Of a stretch of DNA of 17,496 nt, positions 7,216-14,880 are shown one piece after another (position 1 is the first letter of the stretch; every line of letters begins with the position of its first letter). The position numbers were made by a program, and so were the translations under genes. The DNA lies in NCBI GenBank assembly GCA_050331335.1, contig JBHJGY010000003.1, forward strand, positions 1-17,496, read 5' to 3'. A model generated the notes under the pieces. The model was given only the letters and a program-made list of their open reading frames with translations. It did no database searches and had not been told where the DNA came from. Origin of the DNA: Thermohalobaculum sp050331335 (GTDB lineage: Bacteria; Pseudomonadota; Alphaproteobacteria; Rhodobacterales; Rhodobacteraceae).

Positions 7216-9255
7216 TCAACTCCGGATATAGGCCCAGGCGGCCTCGAACTTGCGCTTTGCCTTGTCCCGCATCCGGCTTTTGCAGCGGCGGGTTGCGGCA
7301 CGAAGGGTCTCGACGGCGGTGCGTTCGACGCGCTCTTGCGCTTCTTGGATGGCGTCCACGACCTCCAGAACCGCCTCTTCGGTCCGATCGGAGATCTTCT
7401 GCGCGGTCTCGAAGGCGCGGCGCGAGGTCGACAACGCCTTGGACAGCAAACCGTCGATCGCATCGGCCACCGCGGTGCGCGCCGCTTTCAGCTTCTTCTC
7501 GACGGCCAGAACCACGGCCTCGACCCGGCGGATGAGGAACTCGTCGCCGGCCTCGCCGATCCAGTACACAATGCCGCTGATTTGACCCGAGAGCGGGCTC
7601 TTTGTGCTCAGCAACTCGAGCTTGTTCTCGCGGTAGTTGTAGCCCGGGCCATCGCCGTGGAAGGTCAGCAGGTACCCCGCGGCATCGTGCACCGAGCCAT
7701 GCAGCGCGACCGGGTTGTCCGGCGCGAGGTGTCCGGCGGTCACGACGCCCGGGATGAGCCAATTGCCGGGGCCGACCAGCCCACCGGTTGGGGTCAGCAG
7801 CGCGGCAAAGACCTCGTGAATGCCGAATGCATCACCAAGCACCTTTCCGCAGATAAACTGTCCGCGCGAGGCCATGAACTCGGGGTGTTTTCCTTCATCC
7901 AGCGCGGGCACGGATTTGTCGCTGTTGATGCCGTTTACCTTCTGTTGCTTGCGAACGATGACAAAACGGCCATAGTCAACATCGAGTTTTTCAGCCGTCG
8001 GCGGAACCCCGACGATCCGCGCCAGGGCCGCCATGACCTCGGTGCGCCGCGGACCGGCGACACCTTTGTCAACCTCGCGCATCAGTTGCTTCAGCGTCGG
8101 ATCGCCCACGCCTTTGAACGGCAGGTCTTTCAACCGCACCATGTAATCCTTGCTGAAGAGCTCCTTCATATCGCCGAGGGTCAGGTCGGTCTTGATCAAC
8201 TCGTCCGGCAAGAGCCGTTCGAGGCGTTCGTTCTCCGCTGCGGTAACGGGCGGCGCGCCCTTTGCCGGCGCAATGAGGACCTCGAGGGCCTCGAGCGCCC
8301 CCGCCCAATCTTGCGCCCGTTCAGCCGCGGCCATCTTGCGCGCCAGCGACTTCAGCGCTTCGAGATCGGGACGGTCCGACTTCAGAACGGCTTGGATTTG
8401 CGGGAAGGCCTCGGCCTTGCGTGTCTTCCACTGTTGCTCGAGCGGATCGCCCTCCTCGAGGTCCAGCGCGTCGATCGGCGCCTCGTCCGACAGATCGTCA
8501 TCGGCCGCATCGACCTCGACCCCCCCTTCGAGAACCTGGACCTTGCCGAACTGCGAGATGCCGAGCGCCTTCAGCATCAACCGGACGCGTTTGGCAAGGC
8601 CGGGGATGCGGGGCCCCTCGAGATCGAGGCAGAGCGTGCGGGCCGTCGCATCCTCGTCGCCCACATCCTCCGCGAGTGCGAGGGCGCCGGCGCGCCCAAA
8701 TGTGGTCTTTTTCGCCTTCGCCGCGCTCTTCAGCACGCTGGCGAGACTGCGCCCGTCTTTCGATGCATGGAAATTGAACCGCATATCCGCAGGGTCCGCG
8801 CTCGGAAGGCCGATGGCGAAGCTCACAGAGCCGCGCTTGATCTTGCCCGCCCATTTCCGGACGAATTGCGCATGGGCGGCCGCGCTTACGAAATCGCCCG
8901 GGGCTGCGTCGCTGACCTCCTCGATTTTGCTGCGCGCCGCCGCGATTTCCTTCGCGAGCGGCTTCTCCATCACCGCCTGGGTGTTGGCGAGGTCCGCTTT
9001 CTTCTTCTTGTCTTTCTCTTTCTTCTCGAGGTCCTTGGCCTCGGTGGCAACCTGCTTGCCGGCAGATTCGAGCGACGAGAGCGCCGCTTCGAACGCCCTG
9101 GCGGCCTGGTCGGGCTTGCCCTTCTCGAGGCCAGCTTCCGCTTTGGCATACTCGTCCAGGGCTTTCTCAAAAGCGGAGGCCGACTTCTTGAGCCCGTCCG
9201 GCGCTTCCTTTTTCCACCAAGCCTTGGTCAGGGTGATCTGCGATGCGCTCTTCAT
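7216..9255 (-). CDS. Large multidomain protein with HGSVHDAAGY motif, possible effector
   Basis: A 679-residue protein of unknown family. The ATG at 9255 is supported by GGAGGA eight bases upstream; the frame remains open to 9357 without a better start. Layout: residues 1-115, charged helices with paired Trp13-Trp14 and a Lys-rich stretch (78-86), TPR/coiled-coil-like; 120-250, an alpha/beta module including KTTFGRAG and LCLDLEGPRIPGLAK; 250-270, acidic linker; 272-330, two helices; 345-460, helical; 465-545, the most motif-like part, with GQFICGKVLGD, GLVGPGNWLIPG, HGSVHDAAGY (519-528) and GDGPGYNY (534-541); 570-679, long amphipathic helices. His523-Asp524 with Tyr528 recalls the His-Asp pairs of phospholipase A2-like and DUF1353-like proteins, but this is only a visual similarity. 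There is no signal peptide. The modular build, with a catalytic-looking block behind a helical N-terminus and a small coupled partner gene, resembles effector/partner pairs; function unproven. Confidence 0.82.
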   Translation of the reverse strand: MKSASQITLTKAWWKKEAPDGLKKSASAFEKALDEYAKAEAGLEKGKPDQAARAFEAALSSLESAGKQVATEAKDLEKKEKDKKKKADLANTQAVMEKPLAKEIAAARSKIEEVSDAAPGDFVSAAAHAQFVRKWAGKIKRGSVSFAIGLPSADPADMRFNFHASKDGRSLASVLKSAAKAKKTTFGRAGALALAEDVGDEDATARTLCLDLEGPRIPGLAKRVRLMLKALGISQFGKVQVLEGGVEVDAADDDLSDEAPIDALDLEEGDPLEQQWKTRKAEAFPQIQAVLKSDRPDLEALKSLARKMAAAERAQDWAGALEALEVLIAPAKGAPPVTAAENERLERLLPDELIKTDLTLGDMKELFSKDYMVRLKDLPFKGVGDPTLKQLMREVDKGVAGPRRTEVMAALARIVGVPPTAEKLDVDYGRFVIVRKQQKVNGINSDKSVPALDEGKHPEFMASRGQFICGKVLGDAFGIHEVFAALLTPTGGLVGPGNWLIPGVVTAGHLAPDNPVALHGSVHDAAGYLLTFHGDGPGYNYRENKLELLSTKSPLSGQISGIVYWIGEAGDEFLIRRVEAVVLAVEKKLKAARTAVADAIDGLLSKALSTSRRAFETAQKISDRTEEAVLEVVDAIQEAQERVERTAVETLRAATRRCKSRMRDKAKRKFEAAWAYIRS

Positions 9256-9675
9256 GGCCGATCCTCCGGCGGGCACAAGCGCCTTGCGGCGCTGCGCGTC
9301 TCTGCACTGACTTGGCCAACCTGATGACCCTCGCACTTGATGTTTTTCGGGTTGCACTCAACCGTCAAGGGTATTGCAAGGAGCTCGGCGTCGGCTTGTC
9401 ACTTTCTTTGCTCCCGCGTCCCCACGGGCACTGCCGCAATCTCAAGGCTCGGCCCAACGCGGGTCGCAAGCGGGCGATTGGAGTTGGAGCCCAGGGCGAA
9501 ATACTCTTCATGTCATCAAGCTGGGTCACGGCCGTCGGCCCAGAGCTTCACGCTTCGCGCGTCGGTCCGCGATGTCAGAGAGCCGAGCTCACCTTGAAAG
9601 AACGCCGCTGCACCTGCGCCACTGGCCGACGACCGAGGGATGTCCCGGGCACTCGATGGACGGATCAGCGGCGCC
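9256..9675. other. Gene-free stretch upstream of the two-gene cassette
   Basis: No gene is supported in these 420 bp. It holds the promoter of the minus-strand cassette: a possible -35 TTGACG (9368-9363) and a poor -10 AAACAT (9345-9340) with 17-nt spacing, about 85 bp before the ATG. The rest (9370-9675) follows the stop of the CEMIP-like gene. No strong terminator hairpin with a T-run is visible, so read-through from the CEMIP-like gene into the cassette is possible. Confidence 0.4.
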
Positions 9676-12600
9676 CTAAACCAGGACTTCGAACTCCAGA
9701 ACATAGCGGTCGAGCACCGCCCCGGCCCCGTCCGGCTCGGCAAAAGCCGTGACCTCCAGTTCGTGACTGCCGGGCTCGAAACGCGTGCCGCCAAGATAGT
9801 TCGGGCCCCAGTTGCCGAAGAGAGCATATGGCTCCGTGTTCTCGATCTGGCTGTGCTCGTTATAGACGAGCTGCAAAGAGCCGATCTCCGGCGCGCCCTC
9901 GGCCAGGAAAATCGCGATGGTCGCCTCTGCGTTGCGGCCGAACACGCCGGCATCGAGCACCGCGCCGTCGAAGAGCGGGGTGATCTCCCGGTCGAAGATC
10001 CGATCGGTTGTGAAGAACGCCGCCTCGAACATCGGCGCGGCCGGCTCGGCAGGGTCGGCCTCCTCCACTTCGATCGTGACGGTCGTGGTCGCGCGGCCGG
10101 GTGCGGCGCCGGCCTCGGAGAACGCCACCTCGAGCTCCAGGGCGCCCACGAAGCCTGGCTCCGGCACATAGGTCAGCGTGCTGCCATCGTCCGCGATCTC
10201 GACGCGCCCGACTTCGGGCTCGGCAACAGAGCTCACAACGAGCGCAACACCTTCGGGGTCCTCACCGAGCTCGTCCGCGCGGATGGTGACTGCCGCACCG
10301 TCGCCCGCGCTGAGCGTCACGGCGAGATCCGCCGGGACCGGCAGTTCATCGGGCACGCCGTCTTCCACGAGGTCGAACGCGATCGTCTTCATGCTGAGGA
10401 CCGCCCCGCCGGCGCCGTTGTCGCTATATGCGGTCACTGTGAGGCTGTGACGCCCCGCGGCGAGGCCGCCGCCCACGAGATCGCCGCCATTATCCCCGAA
10501 GAGGGCATAGGGCTCGGTGTTGTCGACGCCGATCGGAACGTCATTGAGGGTCACAGAGAAGCTCTCGACCGGCGCGCCCACGCCGCGCGCGGTGATGGTC
10601 AGGGCGTCCAGCGTGTCGGCGGGAAGGCTAAGGACCGCTGCGTCCTCGAGCGTGCCGATCAGTGTGTCATCCCGCCCGTCCCAAAGCTCGAGCACGATCT
10701 CGACCGGCTCACTCGCGCGCAAGTTCACCGCGATCTCAGCGCTGTCGGTGCCGCCGCGCCCGTCCTCGACCTCGTAGACCACGGTGCCGGTCCCGGTGAA
10801 CGAGCGATCCGCCACGACGCGAACCGCGGCGCCGTCGGTCACGGCTGCAAGCCCATCCGATGCCCAGACCCTGGTGATGGAAAGCTCATCGCCGTCGGGG
10901 TCGGTGTCGTTGGCGAGGACGGCGACCGTGGCCTCGCCGAGCAGATCGATCTCGAGCGTGTCCGGATTAGCCTCGGGAGCTCGGTTCTGCGGCGCCGGCT
11001 CGGCGACGGTGACCCGGATCTCGGCGGTGTCGGTGCCGCCATTGCCGTCGGAGATCTCGTAGACAACGACCGCCTCGCCCGTGAACCCGGCCTCGGCGGT
11101 GATTTCTATCGTCTCGCCATCGTCGAGGACCGAGGCATCGAGGCCGTCCGGCACGCTCAGCCCGGTGACCGTCAGGGTGTCGCCATCGGTGTCGCTGTCG
11201 TTTTCGATCACGTCGATCCGGCCCGTCGCCGCGGCTTCGAGCGCGAGTGCATCGTCCATGGCCTCGGGGTCCGCGTTGGCGGGCGGACGCGGCCCTGACC
11301 CATCGTCGGGAACCGGGTCGTCGAAGATGAGCGCGTCGAGGTCGAGATCCGCGGAGGTGTCGACCATCACCGTCACGCCCGAATGCGCCGTCATGGCGAC
11401 CCCTGGCTGCAGCCACCGCCCGCCGGACATCTCGGCCACGAGCTTGATGTGCACATGGCCCTCGGCATCGCGGAACACCGCCGTGTCGGGAGAGGCTTCG
11501 AGCATCGCCATCGAGGAGACCTCGCGCGCCTCCCAATGATCGGCGCCTTGCCAATCTCTTTGCGCTTTGTCGTAGCTGTTCCAGTCCACCACCCAAACCT
11601 GCGAGGTGTCGGGCAGCGGGCCGAGATCGATGGTGATGGCTTGGTCCGGATCGGCATCGTAGAGCTCGATCCGGAATTCGTGGTGCGTCAGCCCCGTGTA
11701 TTCCAGCTCATAACCGTATTCGGAATAGACCGGTGCTTCGCGGCGGATCCCATCGGCGCGCTCGCCGTCGGAGCGGACGAGGTTGAAGGTCTCGAACGGG
11801 CTCTTGGTGTAATCTTCGCTTGCGACCGCTTTCTCGGTGCCGCTGAGGTTGAAGCGCACCGTCGCGCTCTGCTCGCCCGATGTGGTGATGACCGCGCGCC
11901 AGTCATCGCGGATCTCATAGTCTTCGCCGGACGAGAAGCCTTCCGTCGCTCCCCGCCCGATCTTCTTGTAGACCAACGCACCCGGCGTGCCGCTCAGGCT
12001 GCCGTCCACATCGAGAATGGCGCGCGCGAAGGACGAGGTATCCGTCGCCCCGCCGCCGAAGGCCAGTTTGTTGGCCTCGTCGACATTGTTCCAGGTCAGA
12101 CCCTCGACCGCGTGGCTGCCCGAGTTCTGAACCGAGTTCGACCCCACCAACGCGTTGTCTTTGCCTGTGAAGTCGCTGAACATGACGTTCCTGAACGAGC
12201 CCGGCCCGTCATAGAGCTGCGCGCCCTCGAAGTCGTTGTCCTGGTCGGGTCGGTCGTCGCGGTGGGTGCCCGGCAGGGTCCGGCCTTCCTCGATCTCGCG
12301 GTCGGTCGTGGGCGTGCCCTTGTTGTTCGAGCGCCCGACGATCAGGCTGTTCTCGAGCGTTTGATTCTCGCGGAAGCGCGCGTTCGTGCCCATCTCGGCG
12401 AAGACAGAGTCGGTGAACACGCCGCCCGAATTCCGCGCATAGATGCCCTGATCGGCTTTGTAGACGGTGAAGCCGGAAACGGTCCAATCCTGCGTCACCG
12501 GTCCGTTGACGTAGATCCCGCGCCCTTCGATCGTGTGGGCGGTATTGTCCTCGAACGTGCCCCAGGAGAAATCGGCGCGCCGCTTGTTGAAGTTTAAGTA

Positions 12601-13884
12601 GAAACCATGTTGATCGGAGCCGCCGACATGATTTCCGGTGATGACGTTGTTGGAGTCCTGCGTGTAGATCCCGGACGGCGTGTCGTCATGCGCGCCCTCG
12701 ATTTCGCCGAAGCGCCCGACATGGCGAACCCCGAGGACCGCGTTGTCGGTCACCTCGTTCTCGGTATTGCCAAAGCCTTCGAGATAGATGCCATGGCTGA
12801 TGGTCTCGTAGACCGCGTTATTGTCGACCACGGCATGGTCGGTGCCGTGAACGGTGATGCCTTTGTTGAAGCTGTGGTGAACCGAGCTGTTCTTGACGTA
12901 CTGCCCGCTCACATCGTCCAACAGATGCCAGTGGACCGGGTAGCTGCCGAGGACGCCCGCCTGGCCCATATAGGCGAATTCCACGCCCGAGATATACATC
13001 TCGCCGCCATGCATGATCATGGTGTGGCCGCCGTATTGGTCGGCCTGTTCGTTGAGCGGCACGCTATCGTTATAGTCGATATCGCCCTGGATCGTGACGT
13101 CACGGCTCAGCAGCAGCACCTCGGCGCGCATGTCGAGCTCGTGCACGTCGCCGTCAGTATCGTCGTAGATGTCGACCTGGCCGTAATGAATGTACTCCAG
13201 CGGCCGGTCGAGCGTCACCATGCGCCCGCCTTCCGAGACCGCGACGATCGTAAACTCTTCGGCCTGGTTCGTGTCGAAATCGGTTGAGGCGACGGCGATC
13301 CGGTCGCCGACCTCCCAGCCGGTCGCGGCGGCAAAGGTCAGCGTGGTGGCCCCTGCCTCGGCGGTGCCGTCGAGTTGGGTCCAGCTTTCCTTCGCCGCGT
13401 CGTCGGCGTGGATGCTGATCGTCGCCCCCTCGCCCATGGCCATGAGGAAGGCGTTGTTGTTCTCGATGACATGGTGGGCGTGGCCGCCATCCGCATCGCC
13501 GCAGTGGCAGGTGCTGCCGCCGGTCACCGGGCACTGGTCGGGCGGCGTGTCGCATCCGTCCGGGTAGTCGCGCAAATCGACAGTGTTGCTGGTGTCCTTG
13601 CCGGCGAGGGTTAGCGTGAAGTCGCCTTCGAAGGGCTCGGCTGGCGTGCCGACCTCAAAGCGCCCATTGCCGGCGACCAGCGCCCAGTCGGTGGTGAGTT
13701 CGAGCGGTTCCGGGATGTCATCGGCAACCGTGAACTCGCCATAGACGACCAGAGCCTTGATCCGGACCGGACCGTCGGTCTCGTCGAAGATCAGCCGGAC
13801 GTCGGAGTCGACGATGACCACATCGTCAGGGCCCGGATGCGACCCGTCGGGCATCCGAAAATCAGACCAAAGAATATCCTGCAT
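9676..13884 (-). CDS. CEMIP/TMEM2-like G8-domain beta-helix protein with cadherin-like modules
   Basis: A 1402-residue, acidic, Ca-binding-type exoprotein. Residues ~5-95 form a G8 domain (strand pattern DVVIVDSDVRLIFD, ALVVYGEFTV), named for its conserved glycines in human KIAA1199/CEMIP, TMEM2 and fibrocystin. A cluster of four cysteines follows (111, 118, 126, 128). Residues ~285-600 are a right-handed parallel beta-helix including YPVHWHLLDDVSG, SSVHHSFNKGITVHGT and ISHGIYLEG, closely matching the CEMIP core, where the animal proteins bind and degrade hyaluronan. Residues 872-960 and 970-1055 are tandem cadherin-like domains (ENDSDTDGD; NDTDPDGDE; YEISDGNGGTD). Residues ~1060-1173 and ~1283-1402 are a duplicated module, each with NTEPYALFG, flanking a third beta-sandwich (1183-1273). 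There are no RTX repeats and no classical signal peptide. The ATG at 13884 has AAGGG eight bases upstream; a GTG at 13977 has none. Role inferred: secreted polysaccharide binding or degradation. Confidence 0.9.
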   Translation of the reverse strand: MQDILWSDFRMPDGSHPGPDDVVIVDSDVRLIFDETDGPVRIKALVVYGEFTVADDIPEPLELTTDWALVAGNGRFEVGTPAEPFEGDFTLTLAGKDTSNTVDLRDYPDGCDTPPDQCPVTGGSTCHCGDADGGHAHHVIENNNAFLMAMGEGATISIHADDAAKESWTQLDGTAEAGATTLTFAAATGWEVGDRIAVASTDFDTNQAEEFTIVAVSEGGRMVTLDRPLEYIHYGQVDIYDDTDGDVHELDMRAEVLLLSRDVTIQGDIDYNDSVPLNEQADQYGGHTMIMHGGEMYISGVEFAYMGQAGVLGSYPVHWHLLDDVSGQYVKNSSVHHSFNKGITVHGTDHAVVDNNAVYETISHGIYLEGFGNTENEVTDNAVLGVRHVGRFGEIEGAHDDTPSGIYTQDSNNVITGNHVGGSDQHGFYLNFNKRRADFSWGTFEDNTAHTIEGRGIYVNGPVTQDWTVSGFTVYKADQGIYARNSGGVFTDSVFAEMGTNARFRENQTLENSLIVGRSNNKGTPTTDREIEEGRTLPGTHRDDRPDQDNDFEGAQLYDGPGSFRNVMFSDFTGKDNALVGSNSVQNSGSHAVEGLTWNNVDEANKLAFGGGATDTSSFARAILDVDGSLSGTPGALVYKKIGRGATEGFSSGEDYEIRDDWRAVITTSGEQSATVRFNLSGTEKAVASEDYTKSPFETFNLVRSDGERADGIRREAPVYSEYGYELEYTGLTHHEFRIELYDADPDQAITIDLGPLPDTSQVWVVDWNSYDKAQRDWQGADHWEAREVSSMAMLEASPDTAVFRDAEGHVHIKLVAEMSGGRWLQPGVAMTAHSGVTVMVDTSADLDLDALIFDDPVPDDGSGPRPPANADPEAMDDALALEAAATGRIDVIENDSDTDGDTLTVTGLSVPDGLDASVLDDGETIEITAEAGFTGEAVVVYEISDGNGGTDTAEIRVTVAEPAPQNRAPEANPDTLEIDLLGEATVAVLANDTDPDGDELSITRVWASDGLAAVTDGAAVRVVADRSFTGTGTVVYEVEDGRGGTDSAEIAVNLRASEPVEIVLELWDGRDDTLIGTLEDAAVLSLPADTLDALTITARGVGAPVESFSVTLNDVPIGVDNTEPYALFGDNGGDLVGGGLAAGRHSLTVTAYSDNGAGGAVLSMKTIAFDLVEDGVPDELPVPADLAVTLSAGDGAAVTIRADELGEDPEGVALVVSSVAEPEVGRVEIADDGSTLTYVPEPGFVGALELEVAFSEAGAAPGRATTTVTIEVEEADPAEPAAPMFEAAFFTTDRIFDREITPLFDGAVLDAGVFGRNAEATIAIFLAEGAPEIGSLQLVYNEHSQIENTEPYALFGNWGPNYLGGTRFEPGSHELEVTAFAEPDGAGAVLDRYVLEFEVLV

Positions 13885-13952
13885 TGCGCGCACCCTTGTT
13901 CCCACATGGATTGCCGGCGACCCGTCCCGCACCCAGCGCCAGGCCGTGAATC

Positions 13953-13967
13953 GTTTTCTCGGAAAAC
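13953..13967. promoter_or_regulatory. Palindrome upstream of the CEMIP-like gene, possible operator
   Basis: GTTTTC-TCG-GAAAAC is a perfect 6-bp inverted repeat with a 3-nt centre in a locally AT-richer stretch, 69 bp upstream of the chosen start of the CEMIP-like gene. Position and symmetry suit a dimeric repressor or activator site. The regulator is not known. It would lie inside the coding region if the GTG at 13977 were the true start. Confidence 0.4.
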
Positions 13968-14062
13968 ACTTACGCACAACTTAAACGGGTATCATGAGTG
14001 GCGAATTGCGTCGATGGCGAAGTCTGTCGGCGGCGCGAGCAAGGCGCTCTTGCCGCGGCTGA

Positions 14063-14368
14063 ACGATCTGCTGGGACCGGATCGTCCTGGACCGCATCAA
14101 TCGTCGTTGGCGCGATCTCCTGTCTCTCGCGCGCCTCTTTCTATCTGACCGGCAACAGCAGACGAGCGCGGGAACCATCGACGGTCCCGCGCTGCTCTTC
14201 GAGTCGAACGTCTTGTTCGAAGCATGTATCGACCGGATCGTGTCCCGTGCACCGGCTGGCACGACCTGCCGTGCGTCGTCGCAAGGGCCACCCGCGGGTC
14301 GAGATGGGCGACGCGCTTGGCCACCCGCTTCACGTAACAAAGTCAGCGCCCGCCGCTGGGCCGGGTGA
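14063..14368 (+). pseudogene. Degraded mcrC fragment (McrBC restriction system)
   Basis: The frame between in-frame stops at 14060 and 14366 reads DRIVLDRINRRWRDLLSLAR at 14075-14134, then LFLSDRQQQTSAGTIDG and ALLFESNVLFEACIDRIVSR, up to about 14250. This matches the part of McrC proteins just before the nuclease domain, where the usual text is like LLFEMN.LFE.Y. McrC is the nuclease partner of the McrB GTPase in restriction of modified cytosine. There is no start codon, the upstream frame is broken by a stop (LLPRLNDLLG lies in another frame), the similarity fades after 14270, and the PD-(D/E)XK nuclease core is absent. No mcrB is present in the window. Probably the relic of a defence gene lost beside the tRNA. 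Confidence 0.6.
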
Positions 14369-14503
14369 GACCAATCGCAACCTCCCGCCGCGTTTTGACG
14401 GCTATGCGGAAGGCTTTTCTACAATCCAGTCAAACCCACGTCACTCAACCTTAAAGAAATCATTTTATTTTAGATACTTAGCGACGCACTGCCGCAGCTC
14501 GAT

Positions 14504-14580
14504 TGGCGACCCCGGCAGGACTCGAACCTGCAGCCGTCGGATTAGAAGTCCGGTGCTCTATCCAGTTGAGCTACGGGGCC
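14504..14580 (-). tRNA. tRNA-Arg (anticodon UCU)
   Basis: The minus strand folds as a full cloverleaf: acceptor GGCCCCG/CGGGGTC (one G-U pair), D-arm GCTC-GAGC, anticodon stem CCGGA/TCCGA around CTTCTAA (anticodon TCT), 5-nt variable region, T-arm GCAGG-TTCGAGT-CCTGC, discriminator G and an encoded CCA at 14506-14504. The first anticodon-stem pair (C27-A43) is a mismatch; all else is canonical. It reads AGA codons (and AGG by wobble), rare in such GC-rich genomes. The 3' end faces the mcrC relic, the usual side for island insertion. Confidence 0.96.
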
Positions 14581-14880
14581 GGCGCCGCCTGCATAACCGG
14601 GCAGCGGGAGGCGCGCAACGCGCCGCCCCCGATCCCCACACGCGCCAAAGGCCTGGTTAAGCTTCTCCGCTGATACAAACGAAACCCGGCCCGACATAGA
14701 CGGGAGACGTTTGCGACGCAGGCTGGCCGCACGGTCGTGGCAAAACCGTGGCGAAAATGGGTCCGCGCCCATCATTTCAAGCCATAAGTCGCCGGCCCAC
14801 CGCAGGGGCCCAACCGAGACGGCCGGACCAGGCCGGCCGAGCGGCCGCCTTGCCGCGGCCGGAGAGAGAGGAGACCGCCG
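14581..14880. other. Gene-free stretch between tRNA-Arg and the small exported protein gene
   Basis: No gene is supported in these 300 bp. It contains the likely tRNA promoter at its left end and must contain the promoter of the rightward gene at 14881. A short inverted repeat, ACGGT...ACCGT, lies near 14732-14750. Its right end is purine-rich and gives the strong Shine-Dalgarno of the next gene. Nothing else is recognised. Confidence 0.4.
14590..14618 (-). promoter_or_regulatory. Possible promoter of tRNA-Arg
   Basis: On the minus strand, TTGCGC (14618-14613) and TATGCA (14595-14590) are separated by exactly 17 nt, with 9 nt from the second box to the mature 5' end. Each box matches the sigma-70 consensus at only about half its positions, and the leader would be very short. 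Confidence 0.33.

Noticed and set aside
7192..9324. Long open frame (710 codons) on the plus strand opposite the 679-residue gene
   Set aside because: Fully antisense, with biased composition, no domain motifs and no ribosome site. The minus-strand gene has a strong Shine-Dalgarno, a coherent domain layout and a coupled partner. Long antisense frames are expected in GC-rich DNA.
11391..11405. ATGGCGACCCCTGG as a second copy of the tRNA 3' end (attachment site)
   Set aside because: Only about nine bases match the tRNA end, and it lies inside the conserved CEMIP-like coding sequence; chance similarity.
9640..13287. Three long plus-strand open frames (552, 404 and 226 codons) opposite the CEMIP-like gene
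   Set aside because: They are mirror frames of Asp/Gly/Glu-rich coding sequence, show no recognisable domains, and are contradicted by the clear G8, beta-helix and cadherin-like modules on the other strand.
13885..13977. Longer CEMIP-like protein from the GTG at 13977
   Set aside because: No ribosome site precedes the GTG, the added 31 residues are basic and unlike the acidic protein, and they would bury the operator-like palindrome in coding sequence.
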